From NCBI GenBank assembly GCA_035635855.1, contig DASQAF010000003.1:62001-126000 (forward strand): 64,000 nt of DNA, read 5' to 3'. Made by a program: the position numbers and the translations under genes. This stretch comes from UBA11740 sp035635855. GTDB taxonomy: Bacteria > Acidobacteriota > Blastocatellia > Pyrinomonadales > Pyrinomonadaceae. Shown in pieces: positions 9,737-18,962 of this stretch (position 1 is the stretch's first letter; each line of letters starts with the position of its first letter). Below the pieces are notes generated by a model that was given only the letters and a program-made list of their open reading frames with translations, was not told the origin of the DNA and did not search any database.

Positions 9737-10186
9737 CTATTCTGTCGAAACTTTTTCGTGATTGTTCAGCGCCGCATGCATTGTATGCCACGAGAGGGTG
9801 GCGCATTTCACGCGCACCGGAAACTCGCGCACGCCAGCAAAGATCGTCAGCTTGCCCAGTTGATTCGGCTCGTTCTCTTCATCAAGCTCTCCGGTCACCA
9901 GCCGATGAAACTCGTTGAATAAAGCCTCAGCTTCCTGCTTGCTCTTTCCCTTCACTGCCTGGGTCATCATGCTTGCCGAAGCTTTAAAGATCGCACAGCC
10001 GGCCCCTTCAAAGCTTAGGTCTTTCACGGCGTCGGCCTCAAGCTGCAAATAGATTGTCAGTTGATCGCCGCACAGGGGGTTATAGCCTTCGGCGGTGTGA
10101 TTCGCCGCTTCCAGCTTATGAAAATTCCGAGGCTTCTTGTTGTGATCGAGGATGACCGCCTGGTAAAGTTCGCTGAGTTCTGACAT
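9737..10186 (-). CDS. sufU: Iron-sulfur assembly protein SufU
   Basis: 149 residues of the zinc-containing NifU-like SufU family. Conserved ligands are Cys39 and Asp41 (NPLCGD), Cys64 (GAGCAIFKAS) and Cys128 (VKCATL). SufU accepts sulfur from the persulfide of SufS by zinc-ligand exchange and passes it to the SufBCD scaffold. It is the last suf gene, 36 bp after sufS. No SufE is seen, so this is the sulfur acceptor of the system. Cytosolic. Confidence 0.96.
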   Translation of the reverse strand: MSELSELYQAVILDHNKKPRNFHKLEAANHTAEGYNPLCGDQLTIYLQLEADAVKDLSFEGAGCAIFKASASMMTQAVKGKSKQEAEALFNEFHRLVTGELDEENEPNQLGKLTIFAGVREFPVRVKCATLSWHTMHAALNNHEKVSTE

Positions 10187-10222
10187 GACGTATCGCTGTT
10201 AATAATAGTCTTCGACGCAGTG

Positions 10223-11491
10223 CTAACCGAAGATTTCTATAACCTTCTCGACAGTGCGCGCCAGAGCGTCTACCTCTTCCCGAGTATTGTAGAAGGCAAA
10301 CGATGCGCGCGCGGTCGCCGGAATATTCAAACGCCGCATTACGGGTTGAGCGCAGTGATGGCCGGCGCGCACGGCAATGCCTTCCTGATCCAAAATCGTG
10401 CCGATGTCATGCGGGTGAATATCGTCGATCACAAACGACAGCACGCCCAGTTTCTCGCGCGCGGTACCAATAATGCGCACACCTTCGATAGCCGACAGAC
10501 GCTCAGTCGCATAGCGTAGCAACTCGTGCTCGTAGGCCGCCGCTTTCTCGCGCCCGATGATGTTCAGATAATCAATCGCGGCGCCCAGACCAATCTGCGA
10601 GGAAATGGCCGGAGTGCCCGCTTCAAACTTATTCGGCAGATCGGCATAGGTCGTCTTCTCGAAGGTGACGCTTTTGATCATGTCGCCGCCGCCCTGAAAC
10701 GGATTCATCTTCCCGAGCAGCGCGGCCTTGCCATAGATTACACCGCTGCCGGTGGGCGCAAACATCTTGTGACCAGAGAAGGCATAGAAATCACAATCAA
10801 GATCCTGAACATCGATGGGCATGTGTGGCGCCCACTGCGCGCCATCAATCAAGACCGGCACGCCGTATTTGTGTGCGCGTTCGATCATCTCCTTGATCGG
10901 ATTTACTGTTCCCAGCGCATTTGAAACATGCGCGACGGCTACCAGCTTGGTTTTCTCGTTCAAGAGCGCGTCGTATTCATCAAGCAACAGCTCGCCGGCG
11001 TCGTTCATCGGAATCACGCGCAGCTTTGCGTTCTTCTCTTCACAGAGCATCTGCCACGGGATGATATTCGCGTGATGCTCCATTGCCGAAATGATGACTT
11101 CGTCGCCAGCGCCGATGAACTTTCGGCCGTAACCGTGCATCACCAGGTTGATGCCTTCGGTAGCGCCGCGCACAAAGATGCATTCCTTGACGTCGCTGGC
11201 ATTGATGAATCGCTTAACCTTTTCGCGGGCGCCTTCATAGGCGTTGGTGGCCTTCATGCTAAGGTAATGCACGCCCCGGTGAATGTTCGAATGTTCGTGT
11301 TTGAGATATTGACTGCCGCGCTCGATCACCATCTGCGGCACTTGCGAGGACGCAGCATTGTCGAGATAGACAAGGCGATTTCCGTGCACCATCTGACTTA
11401 GCACCGGAAAGTCTTTGCGAATGCGCTCGACGTCCCAGACGTCCGGCGCTTTGGGCTTGATTGGTACCAGTTGCTCTATCGTCGTCGCCAT
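10223..11491 (-). CDS. sufS: Cysteine desulfurase SufS
   Basis: A 422-residue PLP enzyme of the group II cysteine desulfurases; it converts cysteine to alanine plus a protein-bound persulfide. Seen: Schiff-base Lys242 in FSGHKMFAPTG, PLP-contacting His in SAMEHHANI, catalytic Cys380 in RAGHHCAQP, and the usual N-terminal lead before FPVL. It lies between sufD and sufU, 29 bp after sufD. Length and motifs are standard. Confidence 0.98.
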   Translation of the reverse strand: MATTIEQLVPIKPKAPDVWDVERIRKDFPVLSQMVHGNRLVYLDNAASSQVPQMVIERGSQYLKHEHSNIHRGVHYLSMKATNAYEGAREKVKRFINASDVKECIFVRGATEGINLVMHGYGRKFIGAGDEVIISAMEHHANIIPWQMLCEEKNAKLRVIPMNDAGELLLDEYDALLNEKTKLVAVAHVSNALGTVNPIKEMIERAHKYGVPVLIDGAQWAPHMPIDVQDLDCDFYAFSGHKMFAPTGSGVIYGKAALLGKMNPFQGGGDMIKSVTFEKTTYADLPNKFEAGTPAISSQIGLGAAIDYLNIIGREKAAAYEHELLRYATERLSAIEGVRIIGTAREKLGVLSFVIDDIHPHDIGTILDQEGIAVRAGHHCAQPVMRRLNIPATARASFAFYNTREEVDALARTVEKVIEIFG

Positions 11492-11520
11492 CTCTTGAAT
11501 CCTGCCGTCTCGCCGGCTGC

Positions 11521-12873
11521 TCAGCCAACTTCCAAGTCAACGTGGAGTCTATTCAGTACCGCGGCATCCAGTTCCTGCCGAACCGAAGTAATCTTGATCT
11601 TCTCGATCACCTCTTCGGCGAAGCCATACGTAAGCAGGTTACGGGCGAGTTCGGGCCTGATGCCGCGGCTTTCAAGGTAGAACACCTCGTCTTCTTCGAG
11701 CTGGCCAATCGCGGCGCCATGCGTGCACTTCACATCGTCGGCAAAGATTTCCAGTTGCGGCTTAGTATCGACGCGCGCCTCTTTCGATAACAGCAGGTTC
11801 TTGTTCGTCTGACGCGCATCCGTCTGTTGCGCGCCGTGCCGCACGAACACCTTGCCGTTAAAGACCGCGCGCGATTTGCCGTCAAGGATTCCTTTGTAGA
11901 GCTGTTGGCTCCGGCAACGAGGTTGACGATGATCAATGATCGAATGCGTATCAGTATGTTGAGCGCCATCGACCATGTAGAGACCATCGACTGTGCATTC
12001 GGCGCCTTCGTGATCCATGCGCACATCAATGTCGTGGCGCGAAAGCGCCGCGCCAAAGTTGATTGTCGTCGCATCGTAGGTTGCGTTCGGACCCAGGTCC
12101 GCACTGGTGGTCGCCACATGAAATGCGTTCGGACTTTCGCGTTGCACTTTGTAATGTTCAAGGCGCGCGCCCGAACCCAACCTCACCTCGACGATTGCAT
12201 TGGTCAGATAGACGTCGTCGTCGGGACTCGCATAGCTCTCAATCATCGTCGCGCTGCTGTTCTCTTCTCCCACGATCAGCACTCGCGGGAAAGCCGCCGG
12301 TAGCGCGTCTTGGTGGCCGGCCTGGCCAACGAACAACAGATGAATTGGTCTTTCGATTCGCTGGCCACGCGGGATTTTCAGGAACAACCCGCTGGAAAAT
12401 AAAGCCGTGTTCAGACTGGTAAATCCATTTTCGGCGAGCTGGACTCCGCTCTCTAACTGTTTCCGAACCGACTCTCCGTGCTGTCCGCTGAGCAAAGCCG
12501 CGCCCAACTCGATCGCCACGACATCTTCCGGCAACGCCGTCAGCGAAGACAGATCCGGTTGAAAGATTCCGTTCAAAAAGACGGCGGTGCTGTTGCGAGT
12601 CTCTTCGTAAGCAAATGAAGCCAGCCAATCGTTGTCTGGCCGGGTTCCGTTGCGTGACAATACCGGCGCGAAATTGGTTTTGGCTATAGCGGCAACGTTC
12701 GTGTACTTCCATTCTTCCTGTTGGACTACAGGAAATCCCGTCTGCTCAAACTTTTCGAAAGAATTTTCGCGCAGGCGACTCAGCCAGGATGGTTCGATCA
12801 TTTCGCGCTGATGCATAGCCGCACGAAATGCCGTCGAATAAACGTTCTGGTCTTTGATTAATTGCGTTGCCAT
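11521..12873 (-). CDS. sufD: Fe-S cluster assembly protein SufD
   Basis: A 450-residue SufBD-family beta-helix protein, partner of SufB and SufC in the cluster-building scaffold. Seen: N-terminal helical region (WLSRLRENSFEKFEQ), then the SufBD core with the C-terminal KCTHGAAIGQLEEDEVFYL motif containing the conserved His. It starts 3 bp after sufC ends and is clearly in the operon. It is the more divergent of the two SufBD proteins here. Confidence 0.96.
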   Translation of the reverse strand: MATQLIKDQNVYSTAFRAAMHQREMIEPSWLSRLRENSFEKFEQTGFPVVQQEEWKYTNVAAIAKTNFAPVLSRNGTRPDNDWLASFAYEETRNSTAVFLNGIFQPDLSSLTALPEDVVAIELGAALLSGQHGESVRKQLESGVQLAENGFTSLNTALFSSGLFLKIPRGQRIERPIHLLFVGQAGHQDALPAAFPRVLIVGEENSSATMIESYASPDDDVYLTNAIVEVRLGSGARLEHYKVQRESPNAFHVATTSADLGPNATYDATTINFGAALSRHDIDVRMDHEGAECTVDGLYMVDGAQHTDTHSIIDHRQPRCRSQQLYKGILDGKSRAVFNGKVFVRHGAQQTDARQTNKNLLLSKEARVDTKPQLEIFADDVKCTHGAAIGQLEEDEVFYLESRGIRPELARNLLTYGFAEEVIEKIKITSVRQELDAAVLNRLHVDLEVG

Positions 12874-12876
12874 TCT

Positions 12877-13656
12877 TTAACTCGCTGCCGGCGCGACGAT
12901 CGCGCTCTTTTCGTTTCCGTTCTTCAGCCAGTCATAGCCTTTCTCTTCCAATTCCAGCGCCAACTCTTTGCCGCCTTCTTTGGCCATGCGCCCGTTGTAA
13001 AGCACGTGCACAAAATCCGGCACGATATAGTTCAACAAACGCTGATAGTGCGTCACCAGCACTACGGCCTTCTCAGGATCATGGAGCTTGTTTACGCCAC
13101 CGGCGACGATTCGCAGGGCATCGATGTCCAGGCCCGAGTCGGTTTCGTCCAGCACGGAAAGTTTCGGATCCAGCACGGCCATCTGCAGAATCTCGTTGCG
13201 CTTTTTCTCGCCGCCGGAAAAACCTTCGTTCACTGAACGCGTCATAAAGCTCGCATCCATCTCGACGAGTTTTGCTTTTTCTTTCAGCAGATCCTTGAAC
13301 TCCAACGGATCCAGTTCCTCTGCGCCGATGTGCTTTTGCTTTTCGTTATAGGCCATGCGCAGAAACTGCGCGTTTGAGACGCCAGGCACCTCAACGGGAT
13401 ATTGAAACGCCATAAAGACGCCTTCGCGAGCTCGTTCGTCCGGCGGCATCGAAAGCAGGTTCTTGCCTTCGAACAGCACCTCGCCGGCAGTCACTTCGTA
13501 CTGCGGATGGCCGGCAAGTACTTTAGCCAGGGTGGATTTGCCCGAACCATTCGGGCCCATGATAGCGTGCACTTCGCCCTTATTAACAATGAGGTTGATG
13601 CCTTTGAGAATCTCGTTGCCATCAACCGATGCATGAAGATTGCGAATCTCTAACAC
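12877..13656 (-). CDS. sufC: Fe-S assembly ATPase SufC
   Basis: A 259-residue ABC ATPase that powers the SufBCD scaffold. Seen: Walker A GPNGSGKST near residue 34, signature FSGGEKKRNE, Walker B LSVLDETDSGLD, and H-loop VLVTHYQRLL. As in SufC proteins the signature is followed by a KKR-type sequence. The spacer upstream to sufB (13657-13778) holds a palindromic repeat. Confidence 0.98.
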   Translation of the reverse strand: MLEIRNLHASVDGNEILKGINLIVNKGEVHAIMGPNGSGKSTLAKVLAGHPQYEVTAGEVLFEGKNLLSMPPDERAREGVFMAFQYPVEVPGVSNAQFLRMAYNEKQKHIGAEELDPLEFKDLLKEKAKLVEMDASFMTRSVNEGFSGGEKKRNEILQMAVLDPKLSVLDETDSGLDIDALRIVAGGVNKLHDPEKAVVLVTHYQRLLNYIVPDFVHVLYNGRMAKEGGKELALELEEKGYDWLKNGNEKSAIVAPAAS

Positions 13657-13679
13657 GTATATTTCCTCATTTCAGATTT

Positions 13680-13775
13680 CAAATCTCAGATCTCAAGTTT
13701 AAGGACAGGGGTCGGGGGTCAGGGGTCCGCGAAAACAACGCCACCGGCCCCTGGCCCCCGAAACCCGACTCCCGT
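13680..13775. repeat. GC-rich palindromic spacer between sufB and sufC
   Basis: ggggtcgggggtcaggggtcc near 13707 is roughly mirrored by ggcccctggcccccgaaaccc near 13746, giving an imperfect inverted repeat. Such an mRNA hairpin inside the operon could adjust sufB against downstream expression (inference). Confidence 0.6.
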
Positions 13776-13778
13776 TCG

Positions 13779-15215
<1,437 letters not shown>

Positions 15216-15239
15216 TTGGTTCCTCTTTAACTTCCGTTT

Positions 15240-15330
15240 CCGTAGACAGGATTAACAAGATTTACACGATGGCAAACGAACTGGTTTTCTGTTTCTCATC
15301 TAAATTCTGTTAATCGTGCCCATTTATCCG
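15240..15330. repeat. Imperfect palindrome between regulator and sufB
   Basis: caggattaacaagatttaca near 15246 is roughly inverse to aaattctgttaatcgtgcccat near 15303. It is an AT-rich intergenic repeat of a different family from its neighbours. Confidence 0.6.
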
Positions 15331-15332
15331 CA

Positions 15333-15821
15333 TCAGTTTGCAGTTCGCATCGGCCCCAGTTGATTTTGCAATTTCTCGATTTGGTGCAGTCGCGCGTCGA
15401 CGCTCGCTTCGGTCCCGACCAACTGCGCGAGCGTGATCTCAGACAAAGCGTTTTGGACAATCTCATGCAGGCCCACGATCACCGGACGAATGCCGCAGTC
15501 GCTCGTGTGAATGCAGACATCCAGCACCCCGGCGTGCGTCTTACAGAAATGGTCAACCGTGTCTTCATCCAAAATGCGGATCACTTCACTCAGTCGAATA
15601 TCTCCGGCCGGGCGCGCCAACGAATATCCGCCTTTGGTTCCGCGTTGCGCCGTCACCAATCCTGCCTTGCTCAAAATCCACATCAACTTGCCGGCATTCG
15701 CGACCGACAACCCTTCGCGCTCAGCAAGTTGGGCCAGGGTTAAAGACTCGCCGTCCACCTCGGCGCGAGCGAGCTGAACCAGACAGCGCAAACCATATTC
15801 TTCGTGGGCTGATATCTTCAC
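15333..15821 (-). CDS. Rrf2-family regulator of the suf operon (IscR/SufR-like)
   Basis: A 162-residue winged-helix regulator beginning at GTG 15821 (VKISAHEEYGLRCL, the usual Rrf2 start). A longer reading from ATG 15950 is open, but a near-perfect promoter lies inside that extension, so the GTG is preferred. Helix-turn-helix at about 28-62. Cys93, Cys103 and Cys109 are placed as expected for Fe-S cluster ligands, so it probably senses cluster supply. It heads the suf genes on the same strand and an IscR-like palindrome overlaps its own -35, which suggests autoregulation of the whole operon. Exact subfamily (IscR, SufR, RirA-like) not settled. Confidence 0.92.
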   Translation of the reverse strand: MKISAHEEYGLRCLVQLARAEVDGESLTLAQLAEREGLSVANAGKLMWILSKAGLVTAQRGTKGGYSLARPAGDIRLSEVIRILDEDTVDHFCKTHAGVLDVCIHTSDCGIRPVIVGLHEIVQNALSEITLAQLVGTEASVDARLHQIEKLQNQLGPMRTAN

Positions 15822-15852
15822 TCTGGTCTCGATTTCCTTAGAATTCGGCCTG

Positions 15853-15880
15853 ATTATAGCATTCTTTACTTTTTCGTCAA
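15853..15880 (-). promoter_or_regulatory. Consensus sigma-70 promoter of the suf regulon
   Basis: Reading the minus strand: TTGACG (15880-15875), a 16-bp spacer, TATAAT (15858-15853). RNA would begin near 15846, about 25 nt before the GTG start of the regulator. Confidence 0.85.
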
Positions 15881-15884
15881 GTAT
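15861..15884 (-). promoter_or_regulatory. IscR type-1-like operator overlapping the -35
   Basis: On the minus strand, half-sites ATACTTGAC and GTAAAGAAT are separated by 6 bp and match as an inverted pair at 7 of 9 positions. The pattern resembles cluster-bound IscR sites (ATAxxTGAC half). It overlaps the -35 and the spacer, so binding should repress. Confidence 0.6.
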
Positions 15885-15974
15885 CGGCGAGGTGTGACGG
15901 GACGGCTCAATTCCTGGCAAGATTGTTTCGCGCCCTGCGGTCAACGGCACGACGCCGAAGACAATGGAAAAAGC

Positions 15975-16005
15975 TATAGGTCGGATCGGGTAGATTCGAC
16001 CTATA
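15975..16005 (+). promoter_or_regulatory. 9-bp perfect inverted repeat just before a start codon
   Basis: TATAGGTCG (15975-15983) and CGACCTATA (15997-16005) flank a 13-bp spacer and end 10 bp before the ATG at 16016. It could be an operator with half-sites two helical turns apart, or an RNA hairpin occupying the position where a ribosome-binding site would lie. Confidence 0.6.
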
Positions 16006-16015
16006 CTTCAAAATC

Positions 16016-16810
16016 ATGGAAAGCTTAACCGGCGACGTCAGGCGCGCCTATGACAACCTCGCCAACGATCCAAAGTACCGGCACTTTGTTCGCATTCCCG
16101 AACGCATTCTTCGTTGTTTGGATTATTTCGGCGTCGCCTGCAAGCGCGAGGAAACCAGCGACCTTTTGCTTTCCTATTATCTCTTCATCGGTGTAGTGGA
16201 CAGCGCGATCGACTCGGGACATGTCGAGGCGGGCGAAAGAATTCTCACCCAGTTGTCCAGCCGATCGCATTTCCCTGATGCGGAGATTGACAGCGTGAAA
16301 CTAGCAACCTCAGTTTTGAAAAGTCAGATCAGCGATGACTCTTACCTATTAATGATGTCCGGCTTTCAAGAACTTTATCGGGAAGTTGTTAGAGAGCGAC
16401 AGTCGAAGTCAATCGATGCGTACATCGTAAGCCGAAAAGCCGTCGGGCGCTTGACCGCTGAATTATCCTATCTTTTGATCCGTCCTTCACTCGCGATCGA
16501 TTACGAGTGTCTTTGTCAATTCATGAAGCAAGTCGGTGAAGTTGGTTGTCTGGTCGATAGCCTGATCGACCTGAATGCGGATCGCCGCCTGGGCCTGCTG
16601 ATGTTTAAGGCTTCAAGGACGGATCGTTTGAAGCTGGTCGCTGCCACCGTTCAAAGGGGACTAAGCGTTCTGCTCAAGCATCCTGGTCTTTCTGGCCTGT
16701 TTCTCCAGGCGGTTTGCGATAACCTCCGTGATCGATTCAGCCCGAGCTGTCGTCCGGACGCGCATTACACTGCTTCCGACAGAAAGGGCGCAGCCGCCGG
16801 TGTGGCCTAG
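16016..16810 (+). CDS. Unknown all-helical protein, possibly isoprenoid-synthase-like
   Basis: 264 residues, predicted mostly helical, no signal peptide. Two DxxxD motifs occur in similar hydrophobic settings, VVDSAID (Asp62/Asp66) and LVDSLIDLNADRR (Asp181/Asp185). Their number, spacing of about 120 residues and the trailing DRRLG recall head-to-head isoprenoid synthases (squalene/phytoene type). The rest does not match closely enough to assign a function. Its end overlaps the sensor-kinase reading frame that follows, so the two are probably translationally coupled. No Shine-Dalgarno is visible; a 9-bp inverted repeat occupies the leader. Confidence 0.6.
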   Translation: MESLTGDVRRAYDNLANDPKYRHFVRIPERILRCLDYFGVACKREETSDLLLSYYLFIGVVDSAIDSGHVEAGERILTQLSSRSHFPDAEIDSVKLATSVLKSQISDDSYLLMMSGFQELYREVVRERQSKSIDAYIVSRKAVGRLTAELSYLLIRPSLAIDYECLCQFMKQVGEVGCLVDSLIDLNADRRLGLLMFKASRTDRLKLVAATVQRGLSVLLKHPGLSGLFLQAVCDNLRDRFSPSCRPDAHYTASDRKGAAAGVA

Positions 16811-18002
16811 ATTCTTTGCCAGAGGAGGCTTCGGTTACGGCGCCGCGATATTCGGCATCGCGGCGGCGACCGGCACGCTAAAACTTTTAGGCCCGCACAT
16901 CAACCCGACTACTGCGGCGCTCGCATTTCTTTTGGTCGTGCTCTTCGTCGCCACCGTCTGGGGATCGCGTCCGGCGGTTTTTGCATCCCTGTTGGGCGTG
17001 GGCTGCTTTAATTTCTTTTTTCTGCCACCGTTCGGCACCTTCACGATTCGGAACCCGGACAATTGGGTGGCCTTCTTTGCTTTTCTGATCACTGCTTTGA
17101 CTGCCGGGCAGCTTTCGGCGCGGGCAAAGCGGCGAGCCGAAGAGGCCGAAGAAGCCAAACGCGAAGTCGAGCGTTTGTATTATGAGCTCCAGGATTCGTT
17201 CGAGCGTTCGAGCCAGGCAAAAGCACTGAAACAGAGCGAGCGCCTAAAGTCTGCTTTGCTCGATGCAGTCACCCATGATTTGCGCACCCCGCTTACATCG
17301 ATCAAAGCATCCGCCACAACCTTGCTCAAAGAGCTATATGCAAAGGAGCGCAAAGAAGCGGGCGCGCAGCTTGGCGATGAAGGCCGTAAGGAGATGCTGG
17401 AAATAATCGACGAGGAAGCCGACCGGCTCGACCGTTTCATTGAAGGTTTGACTAAATTGGCGCGCATCGACGCCGGCGAGATGCATCTGCGCCGGCAATG
17501 GTGCGCGATTGACGAAATCATTACCATTGCGCTCAAACGCGCCGAGCCGCGTCTGCGTGGCCGGCAACTCGAGGTTTGGATCGAAGACGAACTGCCCTCT
17601 ATCAAAGTCGACGAACCAGCAATCGCCGAGGTGATTTACACGCTGGTTGATAACGCAGCAAAGTATTCACCGCCAGGGTCGACGATCCGAGTCAGCGCCA
17701 AACCTGATGACGGCGCGATTCGGCTCAACGTTGAAGATAACGGGCCCGGAATTCGGGCAGATATGCGCGAACGCGTTTTCGAAAAGTTCTTTCGCGCCAT
17801 GCGTGACGGTGACCTGGGTGATCGCAAGTCGTCGGGCACCGGAATGGGATTGGCGATTGCCCGTGGGATCGTGCAGGCGCACGGCGGTCGAATCTGGATC
17901 GAGGACGCCGACGGTCATCCAGGAGCCAGGTTTGCCGTACTGCTGCCAACCGCGGATGAGGACCTAAGTGCCGCGTCAACACCGACGAACGACAAGAAAT
18001 AA
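16800..18002 (+). CDS. kdpD: Short KdpD-type sensor histidine kinase, paralogue 1
   Basis: Contains the membrane and catalytic half of KdpD only: four closely packed transmembrane helices of the DUF4118 type (about 10-100), a coiled-coil linker, HisKA with the phosphorylated His in DAVTHDLRTPLTSIK, and HATPase_c with N, G1 (DNGPGI) and G2 (GTGMGLAI) boxes. The N-terminal KdpD sensor and USP domains are absent and are encoded separately at 22961-24145. GTG 16800 overlaps the previous stop by 11 bp; an in-frame GTG at 16728 would give 424 residues. Senses potassium or turgor and phosphorylates the KdpE encoded 13 bp downstream. Confidence 0.9.
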   Translation: MWPRFFARGGFGYGAAIFGIAAATGTLKLLGPHINPTTAALAFLLVVLFVATVWGSRPAVFASLLGVGCFNFFFLPPFGTFTIRNPDNWVAFFAFLITALTAGQLSARAKRRAEEAEEAKREVERLYYELQDSFERSSQAKALKQSERLKSALLDAVTHDLRTPLTSIKASATTLLKELYAKERKEAGAQLGDEGRKEMLEIIDEEADRLDRFIEGLTKLARIDAGEMHLRRQWCAIDEIITIALKRAEPRLRGRQLEVWIEDELPSIKVDEPAIAEVIYTLVDNAAKYSPPGSTIRVSAKPDDGAIRLNVEDNGPGIRADMRERVFEKFFRAMRDGDLGDRKSSGTGMGLAIARGIVQAHGGRIWIEDADGHPGARFAVLLPTADEDLSAASTPTNDKK

Positions 18003-18015
18003 AGATTGAGCCATC

Positions 18016-18708
18016 ATGGAAGAAAAGCAACGCATACTTGTCGTTGATGATGAACCACAGCTCACCCGCGTCCTGCGCCGCAGCTTGACGACCCATGGGT
18101 ATGAGGTCCGCGTAGCGGGCGATGGCGAGTTCGCGTTGCAGACTTTTCGTGACTGGCCCGCCGCGTTGGTAATCACCGATCTGGCGATGCCGAACATGAG
18201 CGGACTCGAGTTGTGTCGCCAGCTTCGCAAGTTCTCAGAGGTTCCTATCATTGTGCTTTCCGTCCGGGGCGAAGAAAGCACCAAAGTCGAAGCGCTCGAC
18301 GCCGGCGCCGACGATTACATCACCAAGCCGTTTGGCATGGACGAGTTGTTGGCACGCATTCGCGCTACGCTGCGACGGGCGCCCGCGACAGATGCCGGCT
18401 CGCAGATTCTGGAAGTTGGCGATTTTCGCGTTGACCTGGAAGCTCACAGTGCCACCCAAAAAGATCAGGAGTTGCGTTTGACGCCAAAGGAATTCGATCT
18501 AATGGTTCACTTCCTGCGCAACTCCGGCAAGGTCCTCACTCATCGCAATCTGCTGGGCGCGGTTTGGGGCGGCGACTACACCGAACAGACTGAATATCTA
18601 CGCGTCTTCATCGGTCAACTGCGAAAGAAAATCGAACCTGACCTTTCGACCCCGCGCTACATTCTTACTGAACCGTGGATTGGCTATCGCTTCAACGCCG
18701 GGGATTAG
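18016..18708 (+). CDS. kdpE: KdpE-type response regulator, paralogue 1
   Basis: A 230-residue OmpR/PhoB-family regulator. Receiver domain with acidic pocket DDE at 11-13, phospho-acceptor Asp55 (LVITDLAMP) and Lys in ITKPFG; C-terminal winged helix with LTPKEFDLMVHFLRNSG and RYILTEPWIGYRF. The ending is typical of KdpE. Cognate partner is the kinase just upstream. Clearly paralogous to the regulator at 20200-20892. Confidence 0.94.
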   Translation: MEEKQRILVVDDEPQLTRVLRRSLTTHGYEVRVAGDGEFALQTFRDWPAALVITDLAMPNMSGLELCRQLRKFSEVPIIVLSVRGEESTKVEALDAGADDYITKPFGMDELLARIRATLRRAPATDAGSQILEVGDFRVDLEAHSATQKDQELRLTPKEFDLMVHFLRNSGKVLTHRNLLGAVWGGDYTEQTEYLRVFIGQLRKKIEPDLSTPRYILTEPWIGYRFNAGD

Positions 18709-18710
18709 CA

Positions 18711-18832
18711 TCGTGTCAGAAGCCCGACCGTCAGGGAGGGCTACTCCAAGGGTATAGCCCTTCAGCCGGTTTTCCCTCCATGACAATTGCGCTGGACCTT
18801 TGCCCTCCCTGACGGTCGGGCTTCTGACACGA
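18711..18832. repeat. 31-bp perfect inverted repeat element
   Basis: Arms 18711-18741 and 18802-18832 are exact reverse complements (tcgtgtcagaagcccgaccg...). The 60-bp loop is unrelated. It lies between the two kinase/regulator pairs, just after the first kdpE stop, so it could end transcription, although no T run follows. It looks like a MITE or REPIN-type mobile palindrome. Confidence 0.9.
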
Positions 18833-18840
18833 GCACCGTC

Positions 18841-18899
18841 TTTACGAACTTTTTATAAACCTCTTACTCCATCCTTACGAGTTCCCTTCTAGGCTCATC
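18841..18899 (+). promoter_or_regulatory. KdpE-like operator/promoter, copy A
   Basis: A 59-bp block identical at 54 positions to 24540-24598. It contains TTTACG (18841-18846) and TTTATA (18852-18857), a direct repeat with 5-bp spacing like the E. coli KdpE half-sites, plus a further CTTACGAG near 18874. It sits before the second kinase/regulator pair and the kdp remnant. Confidence 0.8.
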
Positions 18900-18962
18900 A
18901 TGCAGCCAGGATTGGCTGATGCGTCGTGAATACAACAAAGGGAGAGGTTCAGCCTGGCCACA

